DNA of 64,000 nucleotides from assembly GCF_001420915.1 (NCBI RefSeq), contig NZ_CP013021.1, positions 10,001 through 74,000 of the forward strand, written 5' to 3'. Shown one piece after another: positions 55,536 through 64,000 of this stretch. The notes beneath the pieces are model-generated. The model was not told the DNA's origin. It searched no databases and saw only the letters and a program-made list of their open reading frames with translations. Within the stretch, counting starts at the first letter, position 1. Each line of letters starts with the position of its first letter. The position numbers and the translations under genes are program-made. The stretch comes from Agarivorans gilvus. Lineage in GTDB: Bacteria > Pseudomonadota > Gammaproteobacteria > Enterobacterales > Celerinatantimonadaceae.

Positions 55536-56421
55536 GGCTCTCTCCCATCTCTAGTTGTTGGCGTAGCTGGTTGCTGGCCTGCCATAGCTGTTTCTTATGC
55601 TGTTCGCTTTGCTCGGCGGTGCTGGTGGTAAGCTGTTGTAGTTTTTCCAGTAATTGTCCGCTAATCGATACCGCCACCTGCATCGGCAACTTGCCCTTAA
55701 TTTGTGGTAAGCCCAGTGGGCAAACCAGTTTCTCGCTGAGCGAAGGGTCGCTAAGTTGTTCCTTAAGGCGGTATCTAAAGCGCTGGGCTTTGGTGGCCGA
55801 GCCAATCACCCCCACCATGGCTAAATCGGAGCGCTCTAGCGCAGCTAAGCTCACCGCAAAGTCGATGCCATGGTCTTGGGTAAGAATCAGCACGTGGCTG
55901 TTGGCTTTTAACTGGCTCACGCTGAGCTCGGGTTGTTGCTGATAAAGCGTGTTTACCCCTAGCTTGGCGATGGAGTCGAGCCATTCTTGGCGGTTATCTA
56001 CCACCGTTACATGCAGCGGCAATTGTGACAGAATTTGACACAAGCTATGGCTAACATGGCCTGCGCCGTAAATCACCACCGAGGCTTGTTCTACTAAGAA
56101 GTATTCGAACAAGACCTGTACCGCGCCGCCACAGCATTGGGCGAGATCTGCGGCCAAGGAAAAACGCTCAATTTGGCTATGGCTCTGGCTTTTTGTTAGC
56201 TGCTGGCGAGCGTGTTTAATCACTTCAAACTCTAGCTGTCCGCCGCCTAGGGTATCAAATTGCTCTGTTTCGCTAATTACCATTTTGGCGCCATTGGCCC
56301 TCGGCACCGAGCCCACTTCGGCTAAGACGGTGGCAAGGCAGTAAGCTTGCTGTTGCTGATTAAGCTGTACGCAGGCTTCTAGCCAAGTGTTTGGCTTAAT
56401 TTGCTGATTCCAATTATTCAT
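55528..56421 (-). CDS. xdhC: Xanthine dehydrogenase accessory protein XdhC
   Basis: Binds molybdenum cofactor, helps its sulphuration and inserts it into XdhB. About 297 residues. The first half has SVPRANGAKMVIS and the QCCGG motif (DLAQCCGGAVQVLFEY); the second is a Rossmann-like XdhC_C domain (SVVIYGAGHVSHSLCQIL, GVIGSATKAQRF). The ATG at 56421 is preferred over a TTG 21 bases upstream; it overlaps the last codons of xdhB by 8 bases. Confidence 0.93.
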   Translation of the reverse strand: MNNWNQQIKPNTWLEACVQLNQQQQAYCLATVLAEVGSVPRANGAKMVISETEQFDTLGGGQLEFEVIKHARQQLTKSQSHSQIERFSLAADLAQCCGGAVQVLFEYFLVEQASVVIYGAGHVSHSLCQILSQLPLHVTVVDNRQEWLDSIAKLGVNTLYQQQPELSVSQLKANSHVLILTQDHGIDFAVSLAALERSDLAMVGVIGSATKAQRFRYRLKEQLSDPSLSEKLVCPLGLPQIKGKLPMQVAVSISGQLLEKLQQLTTSTAEQSEQHKKQLWQASNQLRQQLEMGESHD

Positions 56422-58778
56422 GTTTGCTCTCCAGATATGCAAACTGGCGTTGGCAAGCCATTAGAATGCGTTCGTTAGTCGCAGGTGCATCTAACTGGGC
56501 CGGCAATTGATGTTCACTAATTGAGCTTACTGCATCATAAATGGCACACCAAGCGGCGATAGCTAACATGAAGGGGGTTCACCCACCGCTTTTGAGCGGA
56601 AAATGCTGTGCTCGGGATTGGCTTGGTCAAACAAGGTGATGTTCATTTGCTTGGGGTAGTCGCCAATGCTGGGGATTTTATAGTTAGCCGGGCTTTGGCT
56701 GAGTAAGCGTCCATCACCGTTCCATACCAATTCTTCGGTAGTTAACCACCCCAAACCCTGAATAAAAGCGCCTTCAATCTGGCCGATGTCGATGGCTGGA
56801 TTTAAGCTGCTGCCCACATCGTGCAGAATGTCTACTTGGTCAAGGGTCATTTCGCCGGTAAGGGTATCTATGCTCACCTCACAGCAGGCAGCGCCTAAGG
56901 CAAAATAATAGAAGGGGCGGCCTTCGGCTTGCTCGCGGTCATACCAAATTTTCGGAGTTTTATAAAAGCCGGTGGTCGACAGTGATACTCGGCCCAAATA
57001 AGCCTGTTGGATTAATTCTGCCCAAGCGATGCTTTGCTCGCCAATCAGTACGTGGCCGTCTGCTATGCTGATTTGCTCGGCGCTTACCTGATAGTGCTCT
57101 TGGGCAAAGTCGAGTAAACGTTGTTTTAATTCTTTAGCGGCGTTGTGCGCTGCCATACCGTTTAAGTCGGTGCCTGAAGAAGCCGCGGTAGGCGAGGCGT
57201 TAGGGACTTTATCGGTACGAGAGGCTGTGACCAAGACATAATCAAAAGGGATCCCCAGTGTTTGCGCCACAATCTGTTGCACCTTAGTGTGCAGACCCTG
57301 GCCCATTTCGGTTCCACCATGGTTGAGCTGTACGCTGCCATCGGTGTAAATGTGAATTAGTGCACCTGCTTGGTTGAGGTGCTGAGCGGTGAAAGAAATA
57401 CCAAATTTAACCGGACATAGAGCCAGCCCTTTTTTGATCAACTGATCTTGGCGGTTGTGCTGCTTAATTTGCTCTCGACGAGAGCGGTAATTGGCGTTTT
57501 CTTCCAGTTGTTGTAGTAGATTTTTTAAATCTTGATGTTGCTCAACTGGCATGCCGTAGTGGGTGGTGGCATGGCCTTCACGATAGAGGTTTTTATAACG
57601 TACATCAAGGGCGTCTAAGCCTTTAGCAACGGCAATGTCTTGCATTGCTTGCTCAATTAGCATGATGCCTTGTGGGCCGCCAAAACCGCGAAATGCAGTG
57701 TGCGACACCATGTCGGTTTTAAGCCGATGACCCACTACCTCTGCTTGGTTTAAGCTGTAAGCGTTGTCGGCATGGAACATGGCGCGGTCAACAATCGCAT
57801 CGGAAAGATCCGGCGAGTAACCACATAGGCCATTCACTTCCATCTTAGCGCTTTCGATTAAACCTTGTTTGGTCACGCCTAGCTGATAGCGGTTATAAAA
57901 GGGATGGCGTTTACCGGTCGAGGTCATATCCACGCTGCGCGGTAGGCGCAGTTTCACTGCTTTGCCGGTGTGAATCGCCGCCATACTGGCTAAACAAGCC
58001 CACTGCGCGGCTTGGGTTTCTTTTCCGCCAAAGCCACCCCCATGCGGCGCATATCTACATCAACCCGATGCAGGGCGATGTTTAATACTTCAGCGATGAG
58101 TTTTTGTAACTCGCCGGGGTGTTGACTAGAGGTATACAGCAGTACTCCGCCATCTTCGTTGGGAACGGCGAGGCTGACTTGCCCTTCAAGGTAGAAGTGT
58201 TCTTGCCCGCCTACCTGTTGCTCGCCGCTTAATACCAACTCGCTTTGCTCTAGTTGAGCTTGGCTAATCGGCTGGCCCATTATATGGCTGGGGCGAACTA
58301 GGCTTTGTGGATCGCTAAGGTCGCCACGTTGCTGGGCGGTCAACACGATATTTTGCTCGGCTTCTACCGTGACAAGCTCTTGGTTAGCCCAAGCGGCCAA
58401 TTTCCAGGCTTGGCGATGGCTGCGCGCTACCACTACCGCCAAAACTTGACCATAGAAGGAAATTTCACCTTCGCAAAGCAGTGGGTCTCCGCCGAAGATC
58501 GGGCCAATGTCGCGATGGCCGGGAATATCATCGGCGGTGAATACCGCGACTGCGTCTGGATGTTGTTTGAGCTGGTCGAGTTTTAACTCCAGTAGCCTCC
58601 CTTTAGCGATGGGACTGGTGATTACCGCCGCATGTAAGCTGCCTTCGGGGAGGTTGCGGTCATCCACAAACAGGGCTTCCCCGGCCACTTGTTTAGCTGC
58701 ACTTTCGTGGGCTATAGATTGGCCAATAATCTTGCTTGGGGCGCGTTGATGAAGCTGTTGGGTCGTTAATTTACGCAT
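56414..58778 (-). CDS. xdhB: Xanthine dehydrogenase molybdenum-binding subunit (two frame breaks)
   Basis: The large subunit that hydroxylates hypoxanthine and xanthine to urate at a molybdenum centre; about 788 residues when repaired. The first break is in the conserved RRMGGGFGGKE at the C-run 58037-58041. The second is at the G-run 56573-56577, directly after the catalytic glutamate in SKAVGEPP; one added base gives FMLAIAAWCAIYDAVSS and reads to the stop at 56414-56416. Other motifs: AFRGFGGPQG, LNHGGTEMGQGLHTK and AASSGTDLNG. Both breaks are in five-base G/C runs and thus suspicious as artefacts. The start overlaps xdhA by 8 bases. Confidence 0.93.
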
Positions 58779-60186
58779 GGGCGGCTAACCTTGTGGGAAG
58801 TTGCTGACAGTAGAGATAGAAGCGCTTGAGTAGGTTTTGCACTAACAATACTCGGTACTCGGCGCTGGCGCGCACATCATCGATGGGTTTCACGTATTGA
58901 GGCACCATGGCTTGCACTTGCTTCAAGCTTGCCAGGTCAAATACTTTGCCCACTAAGCCTTGCTCTAGTTCTGTTAGGCGCACAGATTTTGCAGCAACGC
59001 CACCGGCGGCAATGACACACTGACTCACCCGTTGCTGATCATCTAGCTGGATATTCAGTGCCAGTACTACGGTGGTAATGTCATCTTCGTAGCGCTTACT
59101 GACTTTGTAGATTTGGTGCTTCGCGCTTGGCGCTAAGTCTGGTAGATGTACCGCACTGATCCATTGATTTTCTTTGAGTTTAGTTTGTCGGTAACCGGTA
59201 ATGTAGTCTTCAGCGGCGTGCAGCTCGATGTGTTTACCATCATCCACTTCCACTTTACCGTTCAGGCTAATCAGCAGTGGGGCGATGTCACCAATGGGTG
59301 AGGCATTACCTAGACTGCCGCCCAAGGTGGCGCGATGGCGAATGGTTAAACTACCTAAACGCGAGAATATCTCGTTGGTAGTGGGGTAGTGCTGCAGCAT
59401 AAACTGGTGTACTTCATTTAAATTGAGGGCCGCACCAATGCGCCAGCCACCGTCGATGCGAGTGATTTGTTTTAGCTCGTCAACCGCGCTGAGATCGATC
59501 ATTTGCTCAATTTGTTTATATTGTTGGGTGACTTCTAAGGCTAGATCTGTCGCCCCCGCTACCCAGCGAGCTTTAGGGTGAGCTGCGCGAACTTTGGCTA
59601 ATTCTTCTCGGCTGCTTGGCTGCCAATAGTTTACTCCGTCTAAACCTTCACATTCGTCCATCCACTGTTTTACTTCAGCTTCTTTTTGCTGAATGTGGTC
59701 TACAGTGGGGCCTTGCTGGGCGATGTCTCTGGCCACTTCTATCAGCGGACCATAGCCGGTGCAGCGGCATAGGTTACCGGCTAAAAACTCTTCTGGGTGT
59801 TCTGGTGCTTCGCTTTGGCGAGACAGGGCATACAAAGACATCACAAAGCCAGGAGTACAGAAGCCACATTGGCTACCGTGTTTATCGACGATAGCTTGTT
59901 GAACTGGGTGTAATTGTTGGCCTTGTTTAAGGTATTCAACGGTAATCACTTGTTTGCCGTGCAGAGCGTGTAGCGGCGTAATACAGCTGTTAATTTGTTG
60001 GTAACGTAAACCCAAAAGTGGGTCGGCGCTTACCATCACTACAGTACAGGCGCCACAATCGCCGCTGGCACAGCCTTCTTTAGTGCCAACTAGGCCGCGT
60101 TGTTCGCGGAGGTAATTAAGCAGCATGGTATCGGCGGCTTGGTCGCTGATGTAGAACTGCTGGTCATTGATCATTAGTTGTAGCAT
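58771..60186 (-). CDS. xdhA: Xanthine dehydrogenase iron-sulphur/FAD subunit
   Basis: A 471-residue subunit carrying electrons from the molybdenum centre to NAD+. Residues 1-80 form a plant-type [2Fe-2S] domain (Cys39, Cys44, Cys47, Cys68); 90-165 hold the second [2Fe-2S] (Cys107, Cys110, Cys140, Cys142). A FAD-binding domain follows (WVAGATDLALEV, RHRATLGGSLGNASPIGDIAP), then a CO dehydrogenase flavoprotein C-domain. A palindromic operator lies 23 bases before its start. Confidence 0.96.
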   Translation of the reverse strand: MLQLMINDQQFYISDQAADTMLLNYLREQRGLVGTKEGCASGDCGACTVVMVSADPLLGLRYQQINSCITPLHALHGKQVITVEYLKQGQQLHPVQQAIVDKHGSQCGFCTPGFVMSLYALSRQSEAPEHPEEFLAGNLCRCTGYGPLIEVARDIAQQGPTVDHIQQKEAEVKQWMDECEGLDGVNYWQPSSREELAKVRAAHPKARWVAGATDLALEVTQQYKQIEQMIDLSAVDELKQITRIDGGWRIGAALNLNEVHQFMLQHYPTTNEIFSRLGSLTIRHRATLGGSLGNASPIGDIAPLLISLNGKVEVDDGKHIELHAAEDYITGYRQTKLKENQWISAVHLPDLAPSAKHQIYKVSKRYEDDITTVVLALNIQLDDQQRVSQCVIAAGGVAAKSVRLTELEQGLVGKVFDLASLKQVQAMVPQYVKPIDDVRASAEYRVLLVQNLLKRFYLYCQQLPTRLAAHA

Positions 60187-60208
60187 TACAACTCCTGTTA
60201 TTTCTCAT

Positions 60209-60234
60209 AAAAGTTGTCCAATTGGTCAACTTTT
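60209..60234. promoter_or_regulatory. 26-base palindromic operator upstream of xdhA
   Basis: AAAAGTTGTCCAATTGGTCAACTTTT has only one mismatched pair in the whole dyad. It lies 23 bases before the xdhA start, and 18 of 23 core bases match a site upstream of the binding-protein gene (62401-62423). A dimeric repressor of GntR or TetR type is the likely ligand. Confidence 0.7.
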
Positions 60235-60254
60235 GGTTTAAAAAAAGGTAAGTC

Positions 60255-61208
60255 TTAATTACCTTTATTTCGGTAAGCGTAAGTGTCAGAAAAACGTGAT
60301 AAAATCCAGTCGCCGGCAGTGATTTCCGGGTAGGGGCTAGCTTCGCCCTCGGCCAAACATGAGGCTAGGGTAGACACGGGCGTATCGAAATCGGGTTCCA
60401 CAAAAAACGGCATCGAAAAGCGAGTCGCTTGTTCAGTTGGGCTAGTTACGCGATGTGCAGTTGACTGATAACAGTCGTTGGTCCAACGTTGCATTAGGTC
60501 GCCGATGTTCACCACGAAGCTGTTGGCTACTGGCGGAGCATCAAACCATTCGCCGTTGCGCCCACGCACTTGCAGGCCACCAATGTGGTCTTGATAAAGC
60601 AGGGTAATGCAACCGTAGTCGGTATGCGCGCCTGCGCCATTGCTGCTTTTTTGTTGCGGCGGATAGTGAATAAAGCGCAGTACGCTGATTGGATGCGTGA
60701 AATACTGGCTGAAAAAATTTTCCGCTTCGCCCAAGGCTAAGGCCATGGCTTTAAGAATATTTAGCCCAACTTGTAGACTCAGTTGGTAATGCTGCTGCAC
60801 CAACTGTACAAAACCTTCGATATTGGGGTATTGGTTAGGCCCGTATAAGTCGGGACAACGTGCAACTTGTGGATGATAAGGGCTTAAGTCTAAGGCCATA
60901 TCAAAGGTTTCTTTGTAATCTTTAGGGCCGTTGGGGTCGAGCTGTTCGGCACTAACTTGGCCCCAGCCGCGATGGTTGGCTGAGTCCTGAATACTGATTT
61001 TCTGTTTTTCTGCCTCATCTAAGGCAAATAATTTTCCTGCCATTTGCTGCACTTTGGCAAATTGTTCGGCAGGGATCCCGTGGCCGGTTACGTAGAAAAA
61101 GCCCGTATCGCGGCAGGCTTCATCGATAGCCTTAATAACGGGTTGCCACTGCTGGCGGTCCTCGCTGGCTAAGGGGCTAATATCGATGATGGGAAGGGTT
61201 AAACTCAT
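60255..61208 (-). CDS. 2-Oxoglutarate/Fe(II)-dependent oxygenase (isopenicillin N synthase-like)
   Basis: A 317-residue oxygenase with a DIOX_N domain (LPIIDISPLAS, CRDTGFFYVTGHGIP) and a jelly-roll core. The iron facial triad is His185 and Asp187 (GAHTDYG) with His242 (STAHRV); the 2-oxoglutarate anchor is Arg253-x-Ser255. The substrate is unknown. Position between a binding protein and xdhA hints at a purine, methylpurine or pyrimidine, like fungal thymine 7-hydroxylase of the same fold. It does not resemble XanA-type xanthine hydroxylase. Confidence 0.88.
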   Translation of the reverse strand: MSLTLPIIDISPLASEDRQQWQPVIKAIDEACRDTGFFYVTGHGIPAEQFAKVQQMAGKLFALDEAEKQKISIQDSANHRGWGQVSAEQLDPNGPKDYKETFDMALDLSPYHPQVARCPDLYGPNQYPNIEGFVQLVQQHYQLSLQVGLNILKAMALALGEAENFFSQYFTHPISVLRFIHYPPQQKSSNGAGAHTDYGCITLLYQDHIGGLQVRGRNGEWFDAPPVANSFVVNIGDLMQRWTNDCYQSTAHRVTSPTEQATRFSMPFFVEPDFDTPVSTLASCLAEGEASPYPEITAGDWILSRFSDTYAYRNKGN

Positions 61209-61269
61209 CTAGGCTCTCCAGATTGGCCCAGCCTAAGCCGGGCCATTTATTCGGTATTACTGTTCTGCT

Positions 61270-62349
61270 TTACTTCGGAATGGTGGCGTCGATACCTTCT
61301 ACGTACCACATTACACCAGCTAGCTCTTCGTCATCTAAGGTCTTACCTTCAGGAATAACGAGATTGCCTTGGTTGTCTTTTAAAGGACCTGTGAAGGGGT
61401 GGAACTCGCCAGATTTAATTTTTGCTTCGGTTTCAGCAATAGCGGTTTTCACATCTTCAGGTAGCGCAGGATTAACCGACACGATTTGTAGAATGTCTTC
61501 AGCAAAGCCACCCCAGTAATCTTCTGACTTCCAAGTGCCGTCCATGACTTCTTGTATGGTACGAATGTAGTGAGGAGCCCATACATCACGCACCGAGAAC
61601 ATGTGAGCTTTAGGCGCAAAGTGGCTCATGTCTGAGGCTTGACCTATACCCATTAAACCACGTTTTTCAGCGGCAATAAGCGGCGCAGGGCTGTCGGTGT
61701 GTTGCAGAATAATATCTACGCCCTGATCCATTAAGGCATTGGCTGCGTCAGCTTCTTTGCCTGGATCGTACCAAGTGTTTACCCAAACAATTTTGATTTT
61801 TACATCAGGGTTGACGCTTTTAGCACCTAGATACACCGAGTTAATATCGCGAATTACCTCAGGGATGGGGAAAGAGGCAATATAACCAATGGTATTGGTT
61901 TTGGTGCTCATGCCTGCGGCAACACCCGAAACATAGCGGCCTTCATAAGTACGTAATACGTAGGTAGATACGTTTTTACCACGCTTGTAACCGGTAGCGT
62001 GTTCAAAATGTACTTTAGGGAAGCGTTTGGCCACCTTGATGGTGGGGTTCATAAAACCAAAAGAAGTGGTAAAGATGAGATCGTGACCCGATTTAGCTAA
62101 TTGGGTAATCACCCGTTCAGCATCCGCACCTTCAGGCACGTTTTCTACGAAGGTGGTTTCTACTTTGCCTTCAAAGTATTTTTCCATTTCGATACGGCCT
62201 TGGTCGTGCTCGTAACTCCATCCATGGTCACCGATGGGGCCTACGTAAACGAAGCCAACTTTAAGCGGCTCGTCAGCAGCCTGACTAAGCGGGGCAACTA
62301 AGCAGCTGACGGCAAATGCCGCTGCGCCGATCCATTTGTTTAATTTCAT
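61270..62349 (-). CDS. BMP-family ABC transporter substrate-binding protein
   Basis: A 359-residue exported protein (signal peptide 1-25, ending in SQA) of the Bmp/PnrA family, which binds purine nucleosides in spirochaetes and streptococci. Landmarks: LKVGFVYVGPIGDHGWSYEHDQGR, LIFTTSFGFMNPTIKVA, GVAAGMSTKTNTIGYIASFPIPEV and DSPAPLIAAEKRG. The ATG at 62349 is preferred to one 12 bases upstream. No ABC permease or ATPase genes are in the window, so transport partners must lie elsewhere or it is an orphan. A purine-type ligand is inferred from context. Confidence 0.9.
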   Translation of the reverse strand: MKLNKWIGAAAFAVSCLVAPLSQAADEPLKVGFVYVGPIGDHGWSYEHDQGRIEMEKYFEGKVETTFVENVPEGADAERVITQLAKSGHDLIFTTSFGFMNPTIKVAKRFPKVHFEHATGYKRGKNVSTYVLRTYEGRYVSGVAAGMSTKTNTIGYIASFPIPEVIRDINSVYLGAKSVNPDVKIKIVWVNTWYDPGKEADAANALMDQGVDIILQHTDSPAPLIAAEKRGLMGIGQASDMSHFAPKAHMFSVRDVWAPHYIRTIQEVMDGTWKSEDYWGGFAEDILQIVSVNPALPEDVKTAIAETEAKIKSGEFHPFTGPLKDNQGNLVIPEGKTLDDEELAGVMWYVEGIDATIPK

Positions 62350-62400
62350 GAAGAACTCCATTTCTGTTTGAGCTGTAAATACTCGTTAAGTGTTAGCAAA

Positions 62401-62423
62401 AAGCTGGCCACTTGGTCATGTTT
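62401..62423. promoter_or_regulatory. Operator-like site upstream of the binding-protein gene
   Basis: The site matches the xdhA operator (60211-60233) at 18 of 23 positions, including TG.CCA.TTGGTCA. It lies 52 bases before the binding-protein start, in the 406-base divergent spacer (62350-62755) shared with the permease. Confidence 0.6.
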
Positions 62424-62701
62424 AATAGAATTAACTTAAACAGGGCCGACAATACAAGTTTTGTTGTATTTATTTATCATAATTGTTGTTACGCATTATG
62501 AGCAAATGTGGTGCGCACTGGTGCAAATCTACCAGTAACTGCACCAAAGTTAAGCATTGTTCGTTTATTTTTATTGTTTGCCAAGCATAGTCAATGTTGG
62601 CGAGATGTTGATAGCTTGTTGATTTTGAGCCATTAAAGATGGCTGCTGTTAGCGAGATTAGTCAAGTTTGGATTGGAGTTGGCAAGCAATTTGCGTTGTT
62701 A

Positions 62702-62722
62702 GTTGACTTAGTGGTCAGATTT
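62702..62722. promoter_or_regulatory. Weaker operator-like site upstream of the permease gene
   Basis: GTTGACTTAGTGGTCAGATTT matches the xdhA operator at GTTG, TGGTCA and TTT with the same spacing (15 of 21 positions). It lies 33 bases before the permease start, which suggests the same regulator. Confidence 0.45.
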
Positions 62723-62755
62723 TAGTGCCGCGAGTTAATTAACAAGGAGTGTTAC

Positions 62756-64000
62756 ATGAGCACCGAGCAAGAAGTATCAGGAACAACGGATTTACTTTAT
62801 CAACTAGATGATAGGCCGCCGGTGGCCAAAGCATTTTTCGCAGGCTTACAGCATGTATTGGCCAGTTTTGTTGGGGTAATTACGCCTACATTAATCATTG
62901 GTGGCGTGCTGGGTTTAGGTGAACACATCCCTTACTTAATCAGCATGGCCTTGATTGTGTCCGGGGTCGGCACGTTTATTCAAGCGAAAAAAATTGGTCC
63001 CGTTGGCGCAGGAATGATTTGTGTTCAGGGCACCAGTTTTGCCTTTTTAGGCTCGGTATTAGCAGCAGGATTTCTAGCCAAAAGCCAAGGAGGCGGACCA
63101 GAAGAAATATTGTCGTTGATTTTTGGGGTGTGTTTTTTAGGCGCGTTTATCGAGATTTTCTTGTCGCAAGCCTTGAGCAAGATGAAGAGAATTATCACTC
63201 CCTTGGTTACCGGGATTGTGATTACCATTATCGGTATTTCTTTGATCAAAGTGGGGATGACTGATTTAGCGGGAGGCTTTAAGGCCCCTGATTTCGGTAG
63301 CTTACAAAATCTAGCCTTGGGCTTTACCGTATTAGTGGTGATTATTGCGTTGAACCGCTCGGCTAACCCATGGTTGCGTCTATCTTCGATTGTGATTGGC
63401 TTAATAGTGGGTATGGTGATCGCCATGTTCATGGGCAAAGTCGATTTCTCGTCTGTCGGCTCTCAGCCTTTGGTGAGTATACCGGTACCCTTTAAATATG
63501 GTTTTAGTTTTGACTGGGTGGCATTTTTGCCCATTGCCTTGATTTACTTTATTACCGCGATTGAATCGGCCGGTGATATTACGGCTAACTGTTCGGTGTC
63601 GAAGCAGCCAATTAAAGGAGAGGGCTATATTAAACGGGTGAGTAATGGCGTATTGGGCGATGGGGTTAACTCGTTGTTGGCCGCCACGTTCAATACTTTT
63701 CCTAACACTACGTTTAGCCAAAATAATGGGGTAATTCAGTTAACTGGCGTGGCCAGTCGCTACATTGGCTACTACATTGCGCTGATTTTGGTGGTATTGG
63801 GTTTGTTCCCGGTACTGGGGGCTGTTTTGCAACAGATCCCTAAACCTGTTCTAGGTGGTGCCACCTTGGTGATGTTTGGTACGGTGGCGGCTGCGGGTAT
63901 TAAAATTATTGCTAGCGAAGAGCTTACCCGCCGTAAGCTGTTAATTATGGCGGTGTCTTTTGGTGTGGGCTTAGGTGTTACCTTGGTGCCAGACTTGCTA
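62756..64000 (+). CDS. NCS2-family xanthine/urate permease, cut by window end
   Basis: 415 residues visible of a transporter usually about 460 long. The N-terminus is close to E. coli XanP: LLYQLDDRPPVAKAFFAGLQHVLA. Membrane segments follow with VQGTSFAFLG, ITPLVTGIVITIIGISLI, ESAGDITANCSVSKQPI (TM8 region) and the NCS2 signature FSQNNGVIQLTGVASRY. The substrate is likely xanthine, perhaps urate, as a proton symporter. An AAGGAG site precedes the ATG. It is divergent from the binding protein and the catabolic genes, sharing the regulatory spacer. Confidence 0.93.
   Translation, partial: MSTEQEVSGTTDLLYQLDDRPPVAKAFFAGLQHVLASFVGVITPTLIIGGVLGLGEHIPYLISMALIVSGVGTFIQAKKIGPVGAGMICVQGTSFAFLGSVLAAGFLAKSQGGGPEEILSLIFGVCFLGAFIEIFLSQALSKMKRIITPLVTGIVITIIGISLIKVGMTDLAGGFKAPDFGSLQNLALGFTVLVVIIALNRSANPWLRLSSIVIGLIVGMVIAMFMGKVDFSSVGSQPLVSIPVPFKYGFSFDWVAFLPIALIYFITAIESAGDITANCSVSKQPIKGEGYIKRVSNGVLGDGVNSLLAATFNTFPNTTFSQNNGVIQLTGVASRYIGYYIALILVVLGLFPVLGAVLQQIPKPVLGGATLVMFGTVAAAGIKIIASEELTRRKLLIMAVSFGVGLGVTLVPDLL

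Overview
The window reads as a chromosomal segment of a marine-type gammaproteobacterium. The best guess is an Alteromonadales relative such as Agarivorans, but no rRNA is present to fix the taxon. The basis is the gene content and order: trp operon with leader peptide beside yciB/yciI and rnm-yciO-scpA-scpB-rluB, tig-clpP-clpX, a fused six-gene Mrp Na+/H+ antiporter operon, an MSHA-like pilin relic and a GH5 lipoprotein. Almost every base is chromosomal core or metabolic sequence; I saw no insertion sequence, prophage, integrase or CRISPR array.

Layout. 1-9158 (mainly minus): galU (3' end outside the window), a ComEA-like protein, yciI, yciB and the full trp operon trpL-E-G-D-C/F-B-A with a legible attenuator and TrpR-type promoter. 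9179-12915 (plus): rnm (yciV), yciO, scpA, scpB, rluB. 12974-20107: YIP1 protein, lpxH, ppiB, cysS, a periplasmic binding protein, folD and a YidE-type transporter. 20544-21100: five tRNA genes (Pro-Arg-His-Leu-Pro; the two Pro copies are identical), followed by a broken prepilin gene. 22049-25457: tig, clpP, clpX. 25541-31343: mrpG-F-E-D-C-AB on the minus strand. 31537-43077: DUF5329 protein, GH5 lipoprotein, AsmA-like protein, MFS transporter, phosphoribosyltransferase, HopJ-family protein, EamA transporter, LysR regulator and a SHOCT lipoprotein. 43147-52066: two paralogous binding proteins, two GNAT acetyltransferases, small unknowns, a diguanylate cyclase, a pepsin-like protease with an avidin-like neighbour, a VOC protein, a broken racemase and a DUF2059 protein. 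52188-64000: a purine catabolism block (puuD, guaD, uraH, uraD, xdhC, xdhB, xdhA, a 2-oxoglutarate oxygenase, a BMP-family binding protein) diverging from an NCS2 xanthine/urate permease cut by the window end.

How the parts work together. The right-hand 12 kb forms a route for taking up purines and converting guanine to xanthine (GuaD), xanthine to urate (XdhABC), urate to 5-hydroxyisourate (PuuD), and on to allantoin (UraH, UraD). Three similar dyad sites lie just upstream of xdhA, of the binding-protein gene and of the permease gene, and suggest one shared regulator. The most unusual locus is a two-gene unit at 48074-50014: a pepsin-family (A1) aspartic protease, rare in bacteria, followed 9 bases later by a protein with two avidin-like units.

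Quality caveat. At least nine one-base frame losses interrupt genes whose reading resumes cleanly on the other side (galU, trpA, trpCF, the prepilin, the AsmA gene, the phosphoribosyltransferase, the racemase, and xdhB twice); puuD has a tenth at a site with no long base run. Nine of the ten sit in runs of four or five identical bases and all are losses, which points to homopolymer under-calling in the source assembly rather than mass gene decay. I therefore annotate these as whole genes with a noted break.
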